Part shown: positions 42,827 to 51,026 of the stretch, piece after piece | Numbering within the stretch: position 1 is the stretch's first letter | Layout of the letters: each line of letters starts with the position of its first letter | Notes under the pieces: model-generated | The model's input: only the letters and a program-made list of their open reading frames with translations | Told to the model about the DNA's origin: nothing | Database searches by the model: none | Source of the DNA: Paenibacillus cymbidii | GTDB taxonomy: Bacteria > Bacillota > Bacilli > Paenibacillales > NBRC-103111 | Direction of reading: 5' to 3' | DNA length: 51,145 bases | Assembly: GCF_004764705.1 (NCBI RefSeq) | Contig: NZ_SHLX01000051.1 | Location: forward strand, 1 to 51,145 | Translations under genes and position numbers: made by a program

Positions 42827-44554
42827 TTAGTTCAGAACAAGCCGTTCCGACTGGGCATCCCAGCGCATGCTCGTGCCGAGCAGTTGATTCAGCACGTCCA
42901 GCGGCAGGTAAAGCGTGCCGTTGTCGACGTTGCCTTTCGATGCGGCTTCGCCGTTTACGTTGACGCCGGCTGTCGTTACGTCCACGGTCACCTGAACGCC
43001 GGCTTTCGTCAGCGTCGCCAGATGTGTCGCTTCGTCCCACGATACCGCCGCGCCGAACGAGTCGGCCATTGCGCGGGCCGGGTACATGACTGTGCCTTCG
43101 CGGGTTATTTTGAACATCGGATACGCGTATTTCGCTTGCAGCTCTTGCGTTGCCGCCGCCAGGTCGACGCCGATCACTTTCGCTCCGCTCTTGGCGATAT
43201 CGGTGTTGTCGACGTCGCCTTTCACCAGGTCCGCAATCGGCCCGTAAGCCCACACTCCTACGTCGACAGCCGTATGGCCGTGGCCGGTCCAGCCTACGGC
43301 AAGGCGCTTCGAAACAACCGCGTTATAGCCGCCCGCCCGTTTGTACGAAGAGCCGTCGCCGGCCAAAATCAGGTTCACTTCTTCATCCGTCAAGTCGATG
43401 AAACCGATGTTGTCGGCGACGATTTTGCGGATATCGTCCGCCGTTTTGGCCGCATTCAGCAAGCTGTCCAAGTATTCGTACGAATGCTTCTCCTTGTTGA
43501 ACAAGTCGACGTTCAGCTCGTAAATGTTGTTGATGCCAAGCGACAAGCCGCCGGTTTCATGGTCGGCCGTAATGACGACGGAAGTGTTGCCGTCCTTTTT
43601 GGCGAAATCCATCACCGTTTTGACCGCGGCGTCAAAATCGAGCATTTCCTGCACGTTGGCCGGCAGGTCGTTGGCATGCCCGGCATGGTCGATGCGGCCG
43701 CCTTCGATCATCATCATAAAGCCGTTTTTATTTTGCGACAAAATGTCGATCGCTTTCTGCGCCATTTGCGACAAGCTCGGCTGCGACGCGTCGCGGTCCA
43801 GCTTGTACGGAATTTCGATCGGGGCGAACAGGCCGAGCGCCTTGCCGCTTGTTGCCGGCAGCGCGTCCAGCGCCTGAGCGTCGAACACGGTTTTGTAGCC
43901 GGCCGCCTCGAAATCCGGAATGATGTTTTTGTCGGTGCGTTGCCCTTTTTCTTCCTTTGTGACGAAGCTCGCTTTGCCGCCGCCAAAAAAGACGTCGACG
44001 CCGCTGGTCAGAAATTGCGAAGCGATCGCCGTTTGGTTGCCGCGCAAACGTACGTGCGAAGCGAAGGCGGAAGGCGTGGCGCCAACGATGCTGTCAGTCG
44101 TGACGAGCCCGGTCGTTTTGCCCGATTTGATCGACGCTTCGATTACCGAACCGAACGGTTTGGCGATATCGGTGTTCGAGACCGAGATGGCGTTGTTATA
44201 AGTTTTGTTGCCGGTGCCGAACGCCGTTGCTGCCGCGGCCGAGTCGGTAACGGCGCCGGATTCGGTCGAATACGGGCCTTGCTGCGAATAAGTCGTCGCT
44301 TTGCCGACATAATAATGATCCAGTTCAAGCCGGTCCTGGTTGAGAAATTTTTTGGAATAATAGCGTGCCGCGGTCACTTCCGCCGGTCCCATGCCGTCGC
44401 CGATCATCACAATCAAATTTTTGGAAGGCGCCGCTTGCGTAGTGGAAGTTGGCGAAACGCTCGTGTCCGCTGCGATCACATTTCCCGCCAGCGCGATCGG
44501 CAGTACGGAAAGGGCAAGTCCGGATACCAGCGCCCGTTTGGCTGATTTGTTCAA
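42827..44554 (-). CDS. Alkaline phosphatase (PhoA family) with C-terminal copper-amine-oxidase-like domain
   Basis: A 575-aa secreted phosphomonoesterase. Signal peptide at 1-29 (ending NVIAAD). Catalytic and metal motifs: DGMGPAEV, TDSAAAATAF with the nucleophile Ser, EGGRIDHAGH, TADHETGG and WTGHGHT. The last ~90 residues (from about 480) form a copper amine oxidase N-terminal-like domain (YPARAMADSFGAAVSWDE ... YLPLDVLNQLLG), a common wall/surface module in Paenibacillus. TTG 44554 is preferred because GGAGGG lies 7 bp upstream; ATG 44569 contains that site. No clear Pho box seen. Confidence 0.9.
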   Translation of the reverse strand: MNKSAKRALVSGLALSVLPIALAGNVIAADTSVSPTSTTQAAPSKNLIVMIGDGMGPAEVTAARYYSKKFLNQDRLELDHYYVGKATTYSQQGPYSTESGAVTDSAAAATAFGTGNKTYNNAISVSNTDIAKPFGSVIEASIKSGKTTGLVTTDSIVGATPSAFASHVRLRGNQTAIASQFLTSGVDVFFGGGKASFVTKEEKGQRTDKNIIPDFEAAGYKTVFDAQALDALPATSGKALGLFAPIEIPYKLDRDASQPSLSQMAQKAIDILSQNKNGFMMMIEGGRIDHAGHANDLPANVQEMLDFDAAVKTVMDFAKKDGNTSVVITADHETGGLSLGINNIYELNVDLFNKEKHSYEYLDSLLNAAKTADDIRKIVADNIGFIDLTDEEVNLILAGDGSSYKRAGGYNAVVSKRLAVGWTGHGHTAVDVGVWAYGPIADLVKGDVDNTDIAKSGAKVIGVDLAAATQELQAKYAYPMFKITREGTVMYPARAMADSFGAAVSWDEATHLATLTKAGVQVTVDVTTAGVNVNGEAASKGNVDNGTLYLPLDVLNQLLGTSMRWDAQSERLVLN

Positions 44555-44724
44555 TTCGTTTCCCTCCATGCAAAATGGTTTGTCATCCCCCTCATCGTAA
44601 CCGACGACTGTTATGCGATTGTCAGCGGAAGATGCGGGACATGTTATCCCGAGGTATCGAAATTGTAAAAGCGGCAACACAACCTTAGACACCGGTTTCA
44701 CCCGCCGCTCCCCAATACGCCGCT

Positions 44725-45014
44725 ATAAGGCTGAAAACATTGAAATCAGCCTTATTTCGCTGCTATTCCGTCAATTTACAGCTTAAATTCCTTAACTTTA
44801 TAATTTTAGTATTAAATAGGATGTTGTAGCAGGAAAATCTACCGTTATTTTTCCGCTTTCTCCAGAAAAATCGAAAATAACAGGAAATCCTCCTGTTATT
44901 TTGGCGTCTTTTGCCGAAATTCGGCGAAACAGCGAGAATTAACGGGAGGTTTTCCTGTTACTTTGGCAAATCCCTGATTTTGGCGAGAAATAGCGATAGG
45001 TTTTCCCAGTTATT
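44725..45014. repeat. Hairpin array with different stem sequences but the same spacing
   Basis: A hairpin ATAAGGCTGA / TCAGCCTTAT (44725-44755) is followed by hairpins starting at about 44823, 44874, 44936 and 44988. The clearest is AAAATAACAGG / CCTGTTATTTT (44874-44902). Start spacing of the last four is about 51, 62 and 52, as in the arrays at 15.2 and 20.0 kb, although the stems and spacers differ. The first of the four is weak. The rest of 44570-45221 holds no gene I can support. Confidence 0.6.
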
Positions 45015-45221
45015 CGCCTGGCAAGCGTCTAAGCCGGAGGCGTTAAGGCTGTTTCATCCTTGCTTCGCTGACATGCCAACTTACGACCAGGCCGCCCTTC
45101 CGGGCATAAGCTGCATCATGCTGGATTGGAGTAAACGCGAAAAACCGACCCACACTATGGCGGATCGGCTGCGGCAATAGGCGTTATCGGGGACGGTCAA
45201 CGGGCGTCTGTCTCGCTGTCG

Positions 45222-45917
45222 CTACCGTACCGCCAACTGCGCCGTTCGGCGGATGTCCGGGCTTTCCAGAATCGTTGCGTCCACGTTTCCGATCGCCGTC
45301 TGAATCATTGCCAGCCCCACTTCCCGCAGCGTCACGAAGTAACGCGGAAACAGCTTGTTGAGCGGCGGATACAGCCAGGTCAGCGCGCGATAGTAGCGGT
45401 GCGTATTGCGCAGTCCCTTCGTCGGGTGGATGTAGCCGGGGCGAAACATGTGCGCCTTGTGCAGCGGCAGCCGGAGCAAGGCGTTCTCCGTACGTCCCTT
45501 GACTCTTGCCCACATGCTCCTGCCGTTCTCCGTGCTGTCGGTGCCTGTCCCCGACACATAGCAGAGCACCAGGCTCGGATTCCACTCCGCCAGTTTGCCG
45601 GCCACATGCAGCGTCAATTCGTAGGTCAGCCGCGTATACTGCGCTTCGTTCAATCCGACGGACGTAACGCCGAGGCAAAAAAAGCAAGCGTTAACGCCGG
45701 TTAACCGTTCGTGGAGCGGGGTAATGTCGAAAAAGTCGGCATGGATGATTTCCGTCAGCTTCGGATGAGTGACGCCGCAAGGCTTGCGGTTCACCACGAT
45801 CACCTGTCCGATCTCCGGGTGCAGCAAACATTCATGAAGCACTCCCTCCCCCACCATGCCGGTCGTCCCCGTAATAAGCACGCATGGTATGGCCTTGGCG
45901 CCTGTTGGCATCGCCAT
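45222..45917 (-). CDS. Atypical SDR / NAD(P)-binding Rossmann protein
   Basis: A 231-aa protein with the N-terminal nucleotide motif TGTTGMVG (16-23), a beta-2 region VVNRKP and the LGVTS segment. This is the atypical short-chain dehydrogenase layout of NAD(P)H-binding epimerase-like proteins. The usual YxxxK pair is not evident (nearest: ARVKGRTENALL), so catalysis is uncertain. AAAGGAG precedes the ATG. It is divergent from the riboswitch-led gene at 46337. Confidence 0.8.
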   Translation of the reverse strand: MAMPTGAKAIPCVLITGTTGMVGEGVLHECLLHPEIGQVIVVNRKPCGVTHPKLTEIIHADFFDITPLHERLTGVNACFFCLGVTSVGLNEAQYTRLTYELTLHVAGKLAEWNPSLVLCYVSGTGTDSTENGRSMWARVKGRTENALLRLPLHKAHMFRPGYIHPTKGLRNTHRYYRALTWLYPPLNKLFPRYFVTLREVGLAMIQTAIGNVDATILESPDIRRTAQLAVR

Positions 45918-46062
45918 CTCGCTCCTTTTCTACTGTATATTCGTAACGATATCGGATGAATAAAGATCTGTCAAAAAGCGTCGATGCCATTCGATTTGAC
46001 ATCTTCCCCAATTTCTCCTACAATAAAAGCACGCTTAATTTCCGTTTGTTGTTGCAAGCGGA

Positions 46063-46174
46063 AAGCGGGGGAACCAATTTGTGGGGCGAATCGCTGCCTT
46101 GGCAGCGTAGGGAACCATCTATCCCGAGTCCGTCAGCTAACCTCGTCAGCAGGAGATGGGTCATCATCCCGCTT
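46063..46174 (+). ncRNA. c-di-AMP (ydaO/yuaA-type) riboswitch
   Basis: The region contains the conserved blocks of the ydaO/yuaA class: GGGGGAACCAA, GGGGCGAATC, GTAGGGAACC, CGAGTCCGTCAGC and TAACCTCGTCAGC. The outer stem P1 can form from AAGCGGG (46063-46069) and CCCGCTT (46168-46174). A further hairpin TCCGTTTG/CAAGCGGA lies just 5'. Members of this class usually reduce expression when c-di-AMP is bound. The next gene on the strand is the KamA-like gene at 46337. Confidence 0.9.
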
Positions 46175-46190
46175 ATTCGCGTACGCTAAT

Positions 46191-46217
46191 GACCCTATTA
46201 TTTTGGGGTCTTTTTTG
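46191..46217 (+). terminator. Riboswitch expression-platform terminator
   Basis: GACCC (46191-46195) pairs with GGGTC (46206-46210) and is followed by TTTTTTG, 17 bp after the aptamer P1 stem. This is the expected position for ligand-controlled termination. Another hairpin (GGCGCCGC/GCGGCG, near 46290) lies between it and the gene. Confidence 0.8.
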
Positions 46218-46336
46218 TTTTTCGCCGATTGCGACCCTCCAACTGCTGAATAGCGCAACGTTCGGACCATTCCGGCCTAACTCGCAAACTGGCGCCGCAA
46301 GGCGGCGTTTCGAGTGCCGAACAAGGGGGAATACGA

Positions 46337-47566
46337 ATGATGCAGCAACCGTTTCACGACCAGGATAAGCGCAGTTCGGCCGTGCCGCCCGTCATGAGGC
46401 CTGACCAACCGCGCGGCCGCGCCCGCACCGCCTCGGCTCCGTCGCTTTATGCCAGCGATTATTACCTTCGATTGATTCAATGGAACGATCCGCACGATCC
46501 GATCCGGCTGCTTCTCCTCCCCGTTGCGGGAGAATCGCACGAATACGTCCGTTGGGACGCGTCGGACGGCGATGCGTCGGACATGGCGGACGGCTGCCGC
46601 CATCACCATCCGTCATCGGCAACGCTGTATGTATCGAACGCCTGTTATTGCCGGTACTGCTTCGGCAAACGGTTGTTTCGCGACGGGGCCCGCGAATCTT
46701 GCCTCGAAACGGAACCGGGCCTCGCGTATATCGCCGCCCACCCGGAAATCAGCCACGTTACGCTTGGCGGCGGCGACGGCCTGATGCTGGAAACGTCAGC
46801 CCTGCGCCACGTGATCGAACGGTTGCGGAGCATGCCGCATGTGAAAGTGATTCGCTTCGGCTCGATGATGCCCGTGTTCCAGCCGATGCGCATTTACGAA
46901 GACGAAGCGCTGCTGGAGCTGATTCGGTCGTATTCGTCTCCCGAACGCAAAATTCACATCAGCGTGCAAATTCATCACCCGCGCGAGCTGACGCCGGAAG
47001 CGCTGCAGGCGATTCGTTCGCTGCGCGAGGCGGGTGCGACAGTCGTCAGCCAAACACCCATCTGGAAAGGCGTCAACGACGATGCCGGGTTGCTGAGCGA
47101 ACTGCTCGATCGGCTGCCGCTCGCCGGCGTGCTGCCTTATTCCTTGTTCGTCGTCAAGCCGCAGCCGGACAGACACCATTTTGCGCTGCCGCTTGCCGAT
47201 GCGTACCGCTTGGCCGAACAGGCCAAACGGCAGTCGACCGGGCTCGGCAAACGCGCCCGCTTGTCGATGTATCACGCTTCGGGCAAGATGGAGCTGCTCG
47301 CCGTTGAAAACGGGCGCGCCTACCTCAAGTATCACCAGTCGCGGGAGCAGCATTTGCCGTCCTTTGTTTCTGTGGCGTGCGCCCCGGGCCAGCTGTGGAT
47401 TGACGAGCTGCCGGCAGGCAACGGCGAACCCGGAGACAGGGAACGGGCGCTATTCGACCAAACCGACCGAAACGCCCTGGACGAAATCGATTTTGAAATC
47501 GACTTCGGCTCGCATGACGACGATGCCGAGTATGTACGAATCCGCACTCATTTTATTCCGGATTAA
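46337..47566 (+). CDS. KamA (lysine 2,3-aminomutase)-like radical SAM protein with altered Cys motif
   Basis: A 409-aa protein resembling KamA/EpmB: VTLGGGDGLML (SAM/PLP region), RFGSMMPVFQP, VSVQIHHPRELT-like block and VSQTPIWKGVND. The cluster motif reads C103-Y-C105-R-Y-C108, where KamA proteins have CxxxCxxC; the first canonical position is Asn101. The N-terminal 40 residues are low-complexity. GGGGGAATACGA precedes the ATG. A c-di-AMP riboswitch lies upstream. If it is active on lysine, beta-lysine as an osmolyte would fit c-di-AMP control; this is inference. Confidence 0.75.
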   Translation: MMQQPFHDQDKRSSAVPPVMRPDQPRGRARTASAPSLYASDYYLRLIQWNDPHDPIRLLLLPVAGESHEYVRWDASDGDASDMADGCRHHHPSSATLYVSNACYCRYCFGKRLFRDGARESCLETEPGLAYIAAHPEISHVTLGGGDGLMLETSALRHVIERLRSMPHVKVIRFGSMMPVFQPMRIYEDEALLELIRSYSSPERKIHISVQIHHPRELTPEALQAIRSLREAGATVVSQTPIWKGVNDDAGLLSELLDRLPLAGVLPYSLFVVKPQPDRHHFALPLADAYRLAEQAKRQSTGLGKRARLSMYHASGKMELLAVENGRAYLKYHQSREQHLPSFVSVACAPGQLWIDELPAGNGEPGDRERALFDQTDRNALDEIDFEIDFGSHDDDAEYVRIRTHFIPD

Positions 47567-47728
47567 TCGCGAAGAAGGCGGCGCAGGCCGTCTTTTCTTT
47601 TGCCCGGCCTTTGCCCGAAGCCCACATGCGCCGCGCGCAATCCGGCATTCCCATGGCCCCGGCCCGTAAGGTATAATGAGGCTAATCTATTGCGTGGCGA
47701 TAACTTGCGAGAATGGAGCGATCGAAAG

Positions 47729-48742
47729 TTGCACATGGACATGATCGATATTCCGACCCACCTGATCGACGAGGACACCGATCAACCGCGCTACCAGTTT
47801 GACGAAGAGGCGCTGCAGGAGCTGATGCGCAGCATCGAGGAGCTTGGCCTGCTCTCCCCGATCAAGGTCCGCACAATTGCCGGCGGCCGGTACAAAATCA
47901 TTTACGGCAACCGCCGCTACAAAGCGTGCAAAACGCTGGGTCGGCCGACCATACCTTGTATCGTGTCGACGGCGACCGACGAACGGGACATTTATCTGGA
48001 ACAAATCGCGGAAAATTTGACCCGCGAAGGTTTTTCCCCGATTGAAGAAGCCGAAGCGTTCGACAAGCTGCTGAACGATCCGCGGTTCGCCAGCTCGATC
48101 AAATTTCTTTCCAGCAAGCTCGGCAAACCGGAATCCTATATCAAAAACAAGTGCGAGCTGCTCAAATTCGGCGTCGCCGTGCGGAAGCGCATCGTCGCCG
48201 GTGCGGAAATCCGCAAGGACAAGCTGACGGAAGACCAACTGCTGCCGCTTAAAGATTTGCCGCTGGAGCATCGCGATTCGCTCGCGCTCATCGCCGCGAA
48301 GGACGAGCTGCCGGTCAGCGACGTAAAAAAAATTGCCCGCCTCTTCAAAGACGCGAGCATTTCCGCGAGCACCAAAGACAAGCTGTTGTTCAAATCGGGC
48401 CGGGAACTGCTGGAAACGTGGTCGGTATTTGAGCTGAACAAAGCGGAGCGGGCCAAAGCACAGGCCGAGCCGAAGCCGGCAAAACCGGCCAAAACAACGG
48501 GTAAAGCCGAGCAGCCGGCTGCCGAACAGCCGCCGCAAGCGGAGACGAATCGGGTCGAGCGCGCCTTGCAGAAGCTGCTCGCGGCGATCCCTCCGGCAGA
48601 CGAAACGTGGACCGAGCTGGAAGCGGACGCGATTGTCGAGCGCGAGCAATTCGTTAACGACATTAATCAGTTGCTGGCCAACATGCAGCGGCAAGCGGAC
48701 GTCTGGGTCCGGCTGCGTGATGCGGTGCAAGCGAAACGTTAA
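47729..48742 (+). CDS. ParB/Spo0J-like nuclease-fold DNA-binding protein
   Basis: A 337-aa protein. The ParB N-terminal domain (about 1-95) has GGRYKIIYGNRRYKACKTLG and the ENLTREGFSPIEEAEAF box, followed by an HTH-like segment (LGKPESYIKNKCELLKFG). A Lys/Pro/Ala-rich linker (about 240-275) and a helical C-terminus follow. TTG 47729 has TGGAGCG upstream at 8 bp; ATG 47735 is the alternative. There is no ParA partner or gidB context, so this is probably not the main chromosomal ParB. Its 3' end overlaps the convergent MobA-like gene by 4 bp. Confidence 0.82.
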   Translation: MHMDMIDIPTHLIDEDTDQPRYQFDEEALQELMRSIEELGLLSPIKVRTIAGGRYKIIYGNRRYKACKTLGRPTIPCIVSTATDERDIYLEQIAENLTREGFSPIEEAEAFDKLLNDPRFASSIKFLSSKLGKPESYIKNKCELLKFGVAVRKRIVAGAEIRKDKLTEDQLLPLKDLPLEHRDSLALIAAKDELPVSDVKKIARLFKDASISASTKDKLLFKSGRELLETWSVFELNKAERAKAQAEPKPAKPAKTTGKAEQPAAEQPPQAETNRVERALQKLLAAIPPADETWTELEADAIVEREQFVNDINQLLANMQRQADVWVRLRDAVQAKR

Positions 48743-49371
48743 ACGATTTTTCCGTATGTTTCCGAGTGCCGGTCCGCAGCGAGCATATCTTCCTCCGTTT
48801 CGACGCCGGCTAACGGCGCCGCCGTTGGCAAACGAACGACAGTCCGCTGAAATTGCGGATAATGGAACAGTCGTTTCGCCTCGATCTCCCCTTCGAACCG
48901 GAACATGGCAGTGAACATCGGAGCGGATAAAATAGCCGGTGTCCATAGCGTATCGCCGCAGCCGCATACCGAATAATCGATTCCCGGATTCGCGGCGAAG
49001 GCGGCGCGCAATTGGCCGAGCAATGCCGGTGTAATGAACGGTTGGTCGGCCGAAACGATCAGCAGTGCGTCGGGAACGTCCGGCAGCAACGCCCGCACGC
49101 CGCGCTTGACGATACGGGACAAGCCGGTTGCCGTGTCCGGACAAGGGACAATGTTGATTTTGCCGGTAATGGCGGCCAGCCGCTGTCCTTCGGTCAACCA
49201 GTGCAGCGGATCGCCGAAACGAACCGCAACCGCGATCCGGTCGCAACCGCTTGCGAGCAGCACTCCCAGACCGACGCTGCCCAGACTGGCGCCGGACGGC
49301 AGCTTGCGGTCCATCTTTCGCTCCCCTATCGGTTTCGATTCTCCCGCCGCTACATACAAACCAGCCAACAT
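48739..49371 (-). CDS. MobA/MocA-like nucleotidyltransferase
   Basis: A 210-aa NTP-transferase-fold protein. The N-terminal VAAGESKPIGERK is a degenerate form of the AAGxSxRMGxxK loop, and LLIVSADQPF is the metal-binding D region. The fold fits molybdenum cofactor guanylyl- or cytidylyltransferases and relatives. The altered loop makes the activity uncertain. No molybdenum enzyme genes are nearby. ATG 49371 has GGGAGG upstream and is preferred over 49413. Confidence 0.78.
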   Translation of the reverse strand: MLAGLYVAAGESKPIGERKMDRKLPSGASLGSVGLGVLLASGCDRIAVAVRFGDPLHWLTEGQRLAAITGKINIVPCPDTATGLSRIVKRGVRALLPDVPDALLIVSADQPFITPALLGQLRAAFAANPGIDYSVCGCGDTLWTPAILSAPMFTAMFRFEGEIEAKRLFHYPQFQRTVVRLPTAAPLAGVETEEDMLAADRHSETYGKIV

Positions 49372-49501
49372 GTGTATCCTCCCTGCCTTCAACCGGTTTC
49401 CGATCCGCTGCACCCTGCAAATGAACGCAAAGAAGCGGCTCCTTATCGCTTATGCGCGAAAGGAACCGCTTATTCCCGAACGAGTGCGTCGGGCCGGCGT
49501 T

Positions 49502-50611
49502 CTATTCCAGAAAATCCTTCAATCGTTTGCTGCGGCTCGGATGACGGAGCTTGCGCAGCGCTTTTGCTTCGATTTGGCGAATGCGCTCGCGGGTGACGCC
49601 GAATGCCTGGCCAACTTCCTCCAGCGTGCGCGTTCTGCCGTCGTCCAGGCCGAAACGCAGCCGCAGCACATTCTCCTCGCGTTCCGTGAGCGTGTCGAGC
49701 ACATCTTCGAGCTGCTCCTTCAGCAGTTCGTAAGCCGCCGCGTCGGCAGGAGCAAGCGCGTCGTGGTCTTCGATGAAGTCGCCGAGATTGGAGTCGTTCT
49801 CTTCCCCGATCGGCGTTTCGAGCGATACCGGCTCCTGGGCGATCTTCATCACTTCCCGCACCTTGTCGACGCTAAGCTCCATCAGCTCGGCAATTTCTTC
49901 GGCGGACGGCTCGCGTCCTTGCGCTTGCTGCAGCTGGCGGGAAATGCGCACCAGCTTGTTGATCGTCTCGACCATATGCACCGGGATGCGAATCGTCCGC
50001 GCCTGGTCGGCAATCGCCCGCGTGATCGCTTGCCGGATCCACCATGTGGCGTAAGTGCTGAATTTGAACCCCTTGGTGTAGTCGAATTTCTCGACCGCCT
50101 TGAGCAGCCCCATATTGCCTTCCTGAATCAGATCGAGAAACAGCATGCCGCGGCCGACGTATCTTCGGGCGATACTGACGACAAGCCGCAGGTTCGCTTC
50201 CGCCAGTCTACGGCGCGCCGCTTCGTCGCCCTGCTCGATTCGTTTCGCCAGATCCATCTCGTCGGACGCGGACAGCAATTGGACGCGGCCGATTTCTTTC
50301 AGGTACATGCGTACCGGATCATCCATCTTGATTCCCGCCGGCAGCGAGATATCGTCTTCGACCAGCGTCGTCTCCAGCTCATGTTCGCTTGGCTCGTCCG
50401 GTGCGCGATCGGTGCGCAATTCCGCACCCAGTGCAACGAGCCGCTCGATAAACTGGTGGACTTGTTCGGGATCTTGATCAAAAGGGGCCAGCTTCTCGAC
50501 AATTTCTTTATACGACAGCAGGGAGCCTTCCTTCACCGAATCCGTAATGTGCCGTTTCACTTGCTCCAGAGATTGCTGCTTATCTGTCTCCGTATGTCGG
50601 TCGTTGTTCAA
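49502..50611 (-). CDS. sigA: SigA (RpoD) type sigma factor
   Basis: A 369-aa group 1-type sigma-70. Region 1.1 is at about 10-70 (KEIVEKLAPFDQDPEQ), region 1.2 at DPVRMYLKEIGRVQLLS, region 2 includes RYVGRGMLFLDLIQEGNMGL and FSTYATWWIRQAI, region 3 is PVHMVETINKL, and region 4 has LDTLTEREENVLRLRFGL and VTRERIRQIEAKALRKLRH. TTG start with GGGGGAG upstream. DnaG, normally directly upstream of sigA, is missing here: the upstream 530 bp hold only regulatory sequence and an IS end. It may be a second SigA paralogue or a rearranged locus. Confidence 0.92.
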   Translation of the reverse strand: MNNDRHTETDKQQSLEQVKRHITDSVKEGSLLSYKEIVEKLAPFDQDPEQVHQFIERLVALGAELRTDRAPDEPSEHELETTLVEDDISLPAGIKMDDPVRMYLKEIGRVQLLSASDEMDLAKRIEQGDEAARRRLAEANLRLVVSIARRYVGRGMLFLDLIQEGNMGLLKAVEKFDYTKGFKFSTYATWWIRQAITRAIADQARTIRIPVHMVETINKLVRISRQLQQAQGREPSAEEIAELMELSVDKVREVMKIAQEPVSLETPIGEENDSNLGDFIEDHDALAPADAAAYELLKEQLEDVLDTLTEREENVLRLRFGLDDGRTRTLEEVGQAFGVTRERIRQIEAKALRKLRHPSRSKRLKDFLE

Positions 50612-50672
50612 TACCCGGCTCCCCCTTCAACCTGACGATCTGACGCCATGCGGCCCAACTTATGCGTAAACG

Positions 50673-50701
50673 TTGACATTCTGCCCTAGTTGTGATACGA
50701 T
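50673..50701 (+). promoter_or_regulatory. Consensus sigma-A promoter directed away from sigA
   Basis: TTGACA (50673-50678), a 17-bp spacer and TACGAT (50696-50701). It points away from the sigA gene and about 85 bp later there is a terminator, with no convincing ORF between. Confidence 0.7.
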
Positions 50702-50707
50702 AATGGA

Positions 50708-50809
50708 AGTAAGGGAACGAGGTAGCAATAAGTGATAAGAACCTCATATCATTGTATCACACAGTCGAATAACTTTCAACCTAAACGATCGCCTTCGGGC
50801 GATTTTTTT
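50708..50809 (+). ncRNA. Candidate ~100-nt small RNA antisense to the sigA leader
   Basis: It is delimited by the promoter at 50673-50701 and a terminator with stem ATCGCC-TTCG-GGCGAT (50788-50803) followed by seven T. Inside, GAGGT/ACCTC can form a stem. A GTG-led frame at 50732 runs through the terminator and does not look coding. It overlaps the first part of the predicted sigA transcript on the other strand. I recognise no known RNA family. Confidence 0.45.
50751..50779 (-). promoter_or_regulatory. Predicted sigma-A promoter of the sigA gene
   Basis: On the minus strand TTGAAA (50774-50779), a 17-bp spacer and TGATACAAT (-10 at 50751-50756, with TG extension). The leader to the TTG start would be about 130 nt. 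Confidence 0.65.
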
Positions 50810-50896
50810 CGTTTCCAAATCTATGAATCTCTACTTTATTATACGTTCACTTCACCCCCGCTCCATCGCCTGTTTTCAACATCGCAAAGCAGAAAC

Positions 50897-50999
50897 GTTG
50901 CACAAAGCGCCGCATTCTCCTCTCCGCCAACTACAAATTTGCTTTCGTGCCGCTCCGATCAAACGTCCTGAAAAATAGGCCATGTTTTATTGCCTATTT
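50897..50999. repeat. Left part of a hairpin array, cut by the IS element
   Basis: Positions 50897-50972 repeat the flank seen at 19883-19960, and 50973-50999 is the first hairpin (AAATAGGCCAT / GCCTATTT). After GGGCAGTC (51011-51018) the similarity to the other arrays stops, and the IS end begins at 51027. Confidence 0.7.
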
Positions 51000-51026
51000 C
51001 TCCAAAAACGGGCAGTCCTGTACCTT

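Noticed and set aside
44911..45180. 89-codon ORF in the phosphatase upstream region
   Set aside because: It runs through the hairpin array, has no ribosome site and no conserved-looking segment.
50708..50809. SRP RNA, 6S RNA or another known RNA
   Set aside because: No match to the conserved SRP loop or to the long 6S hairpin; only promoter and terminator support it as an RNA.
50732..50971. Small protein gene starting at GTG 50732
   Set aside because: It reads through a strong terminator and into the repeat, with no protein-like features; an RNA gene fits better.
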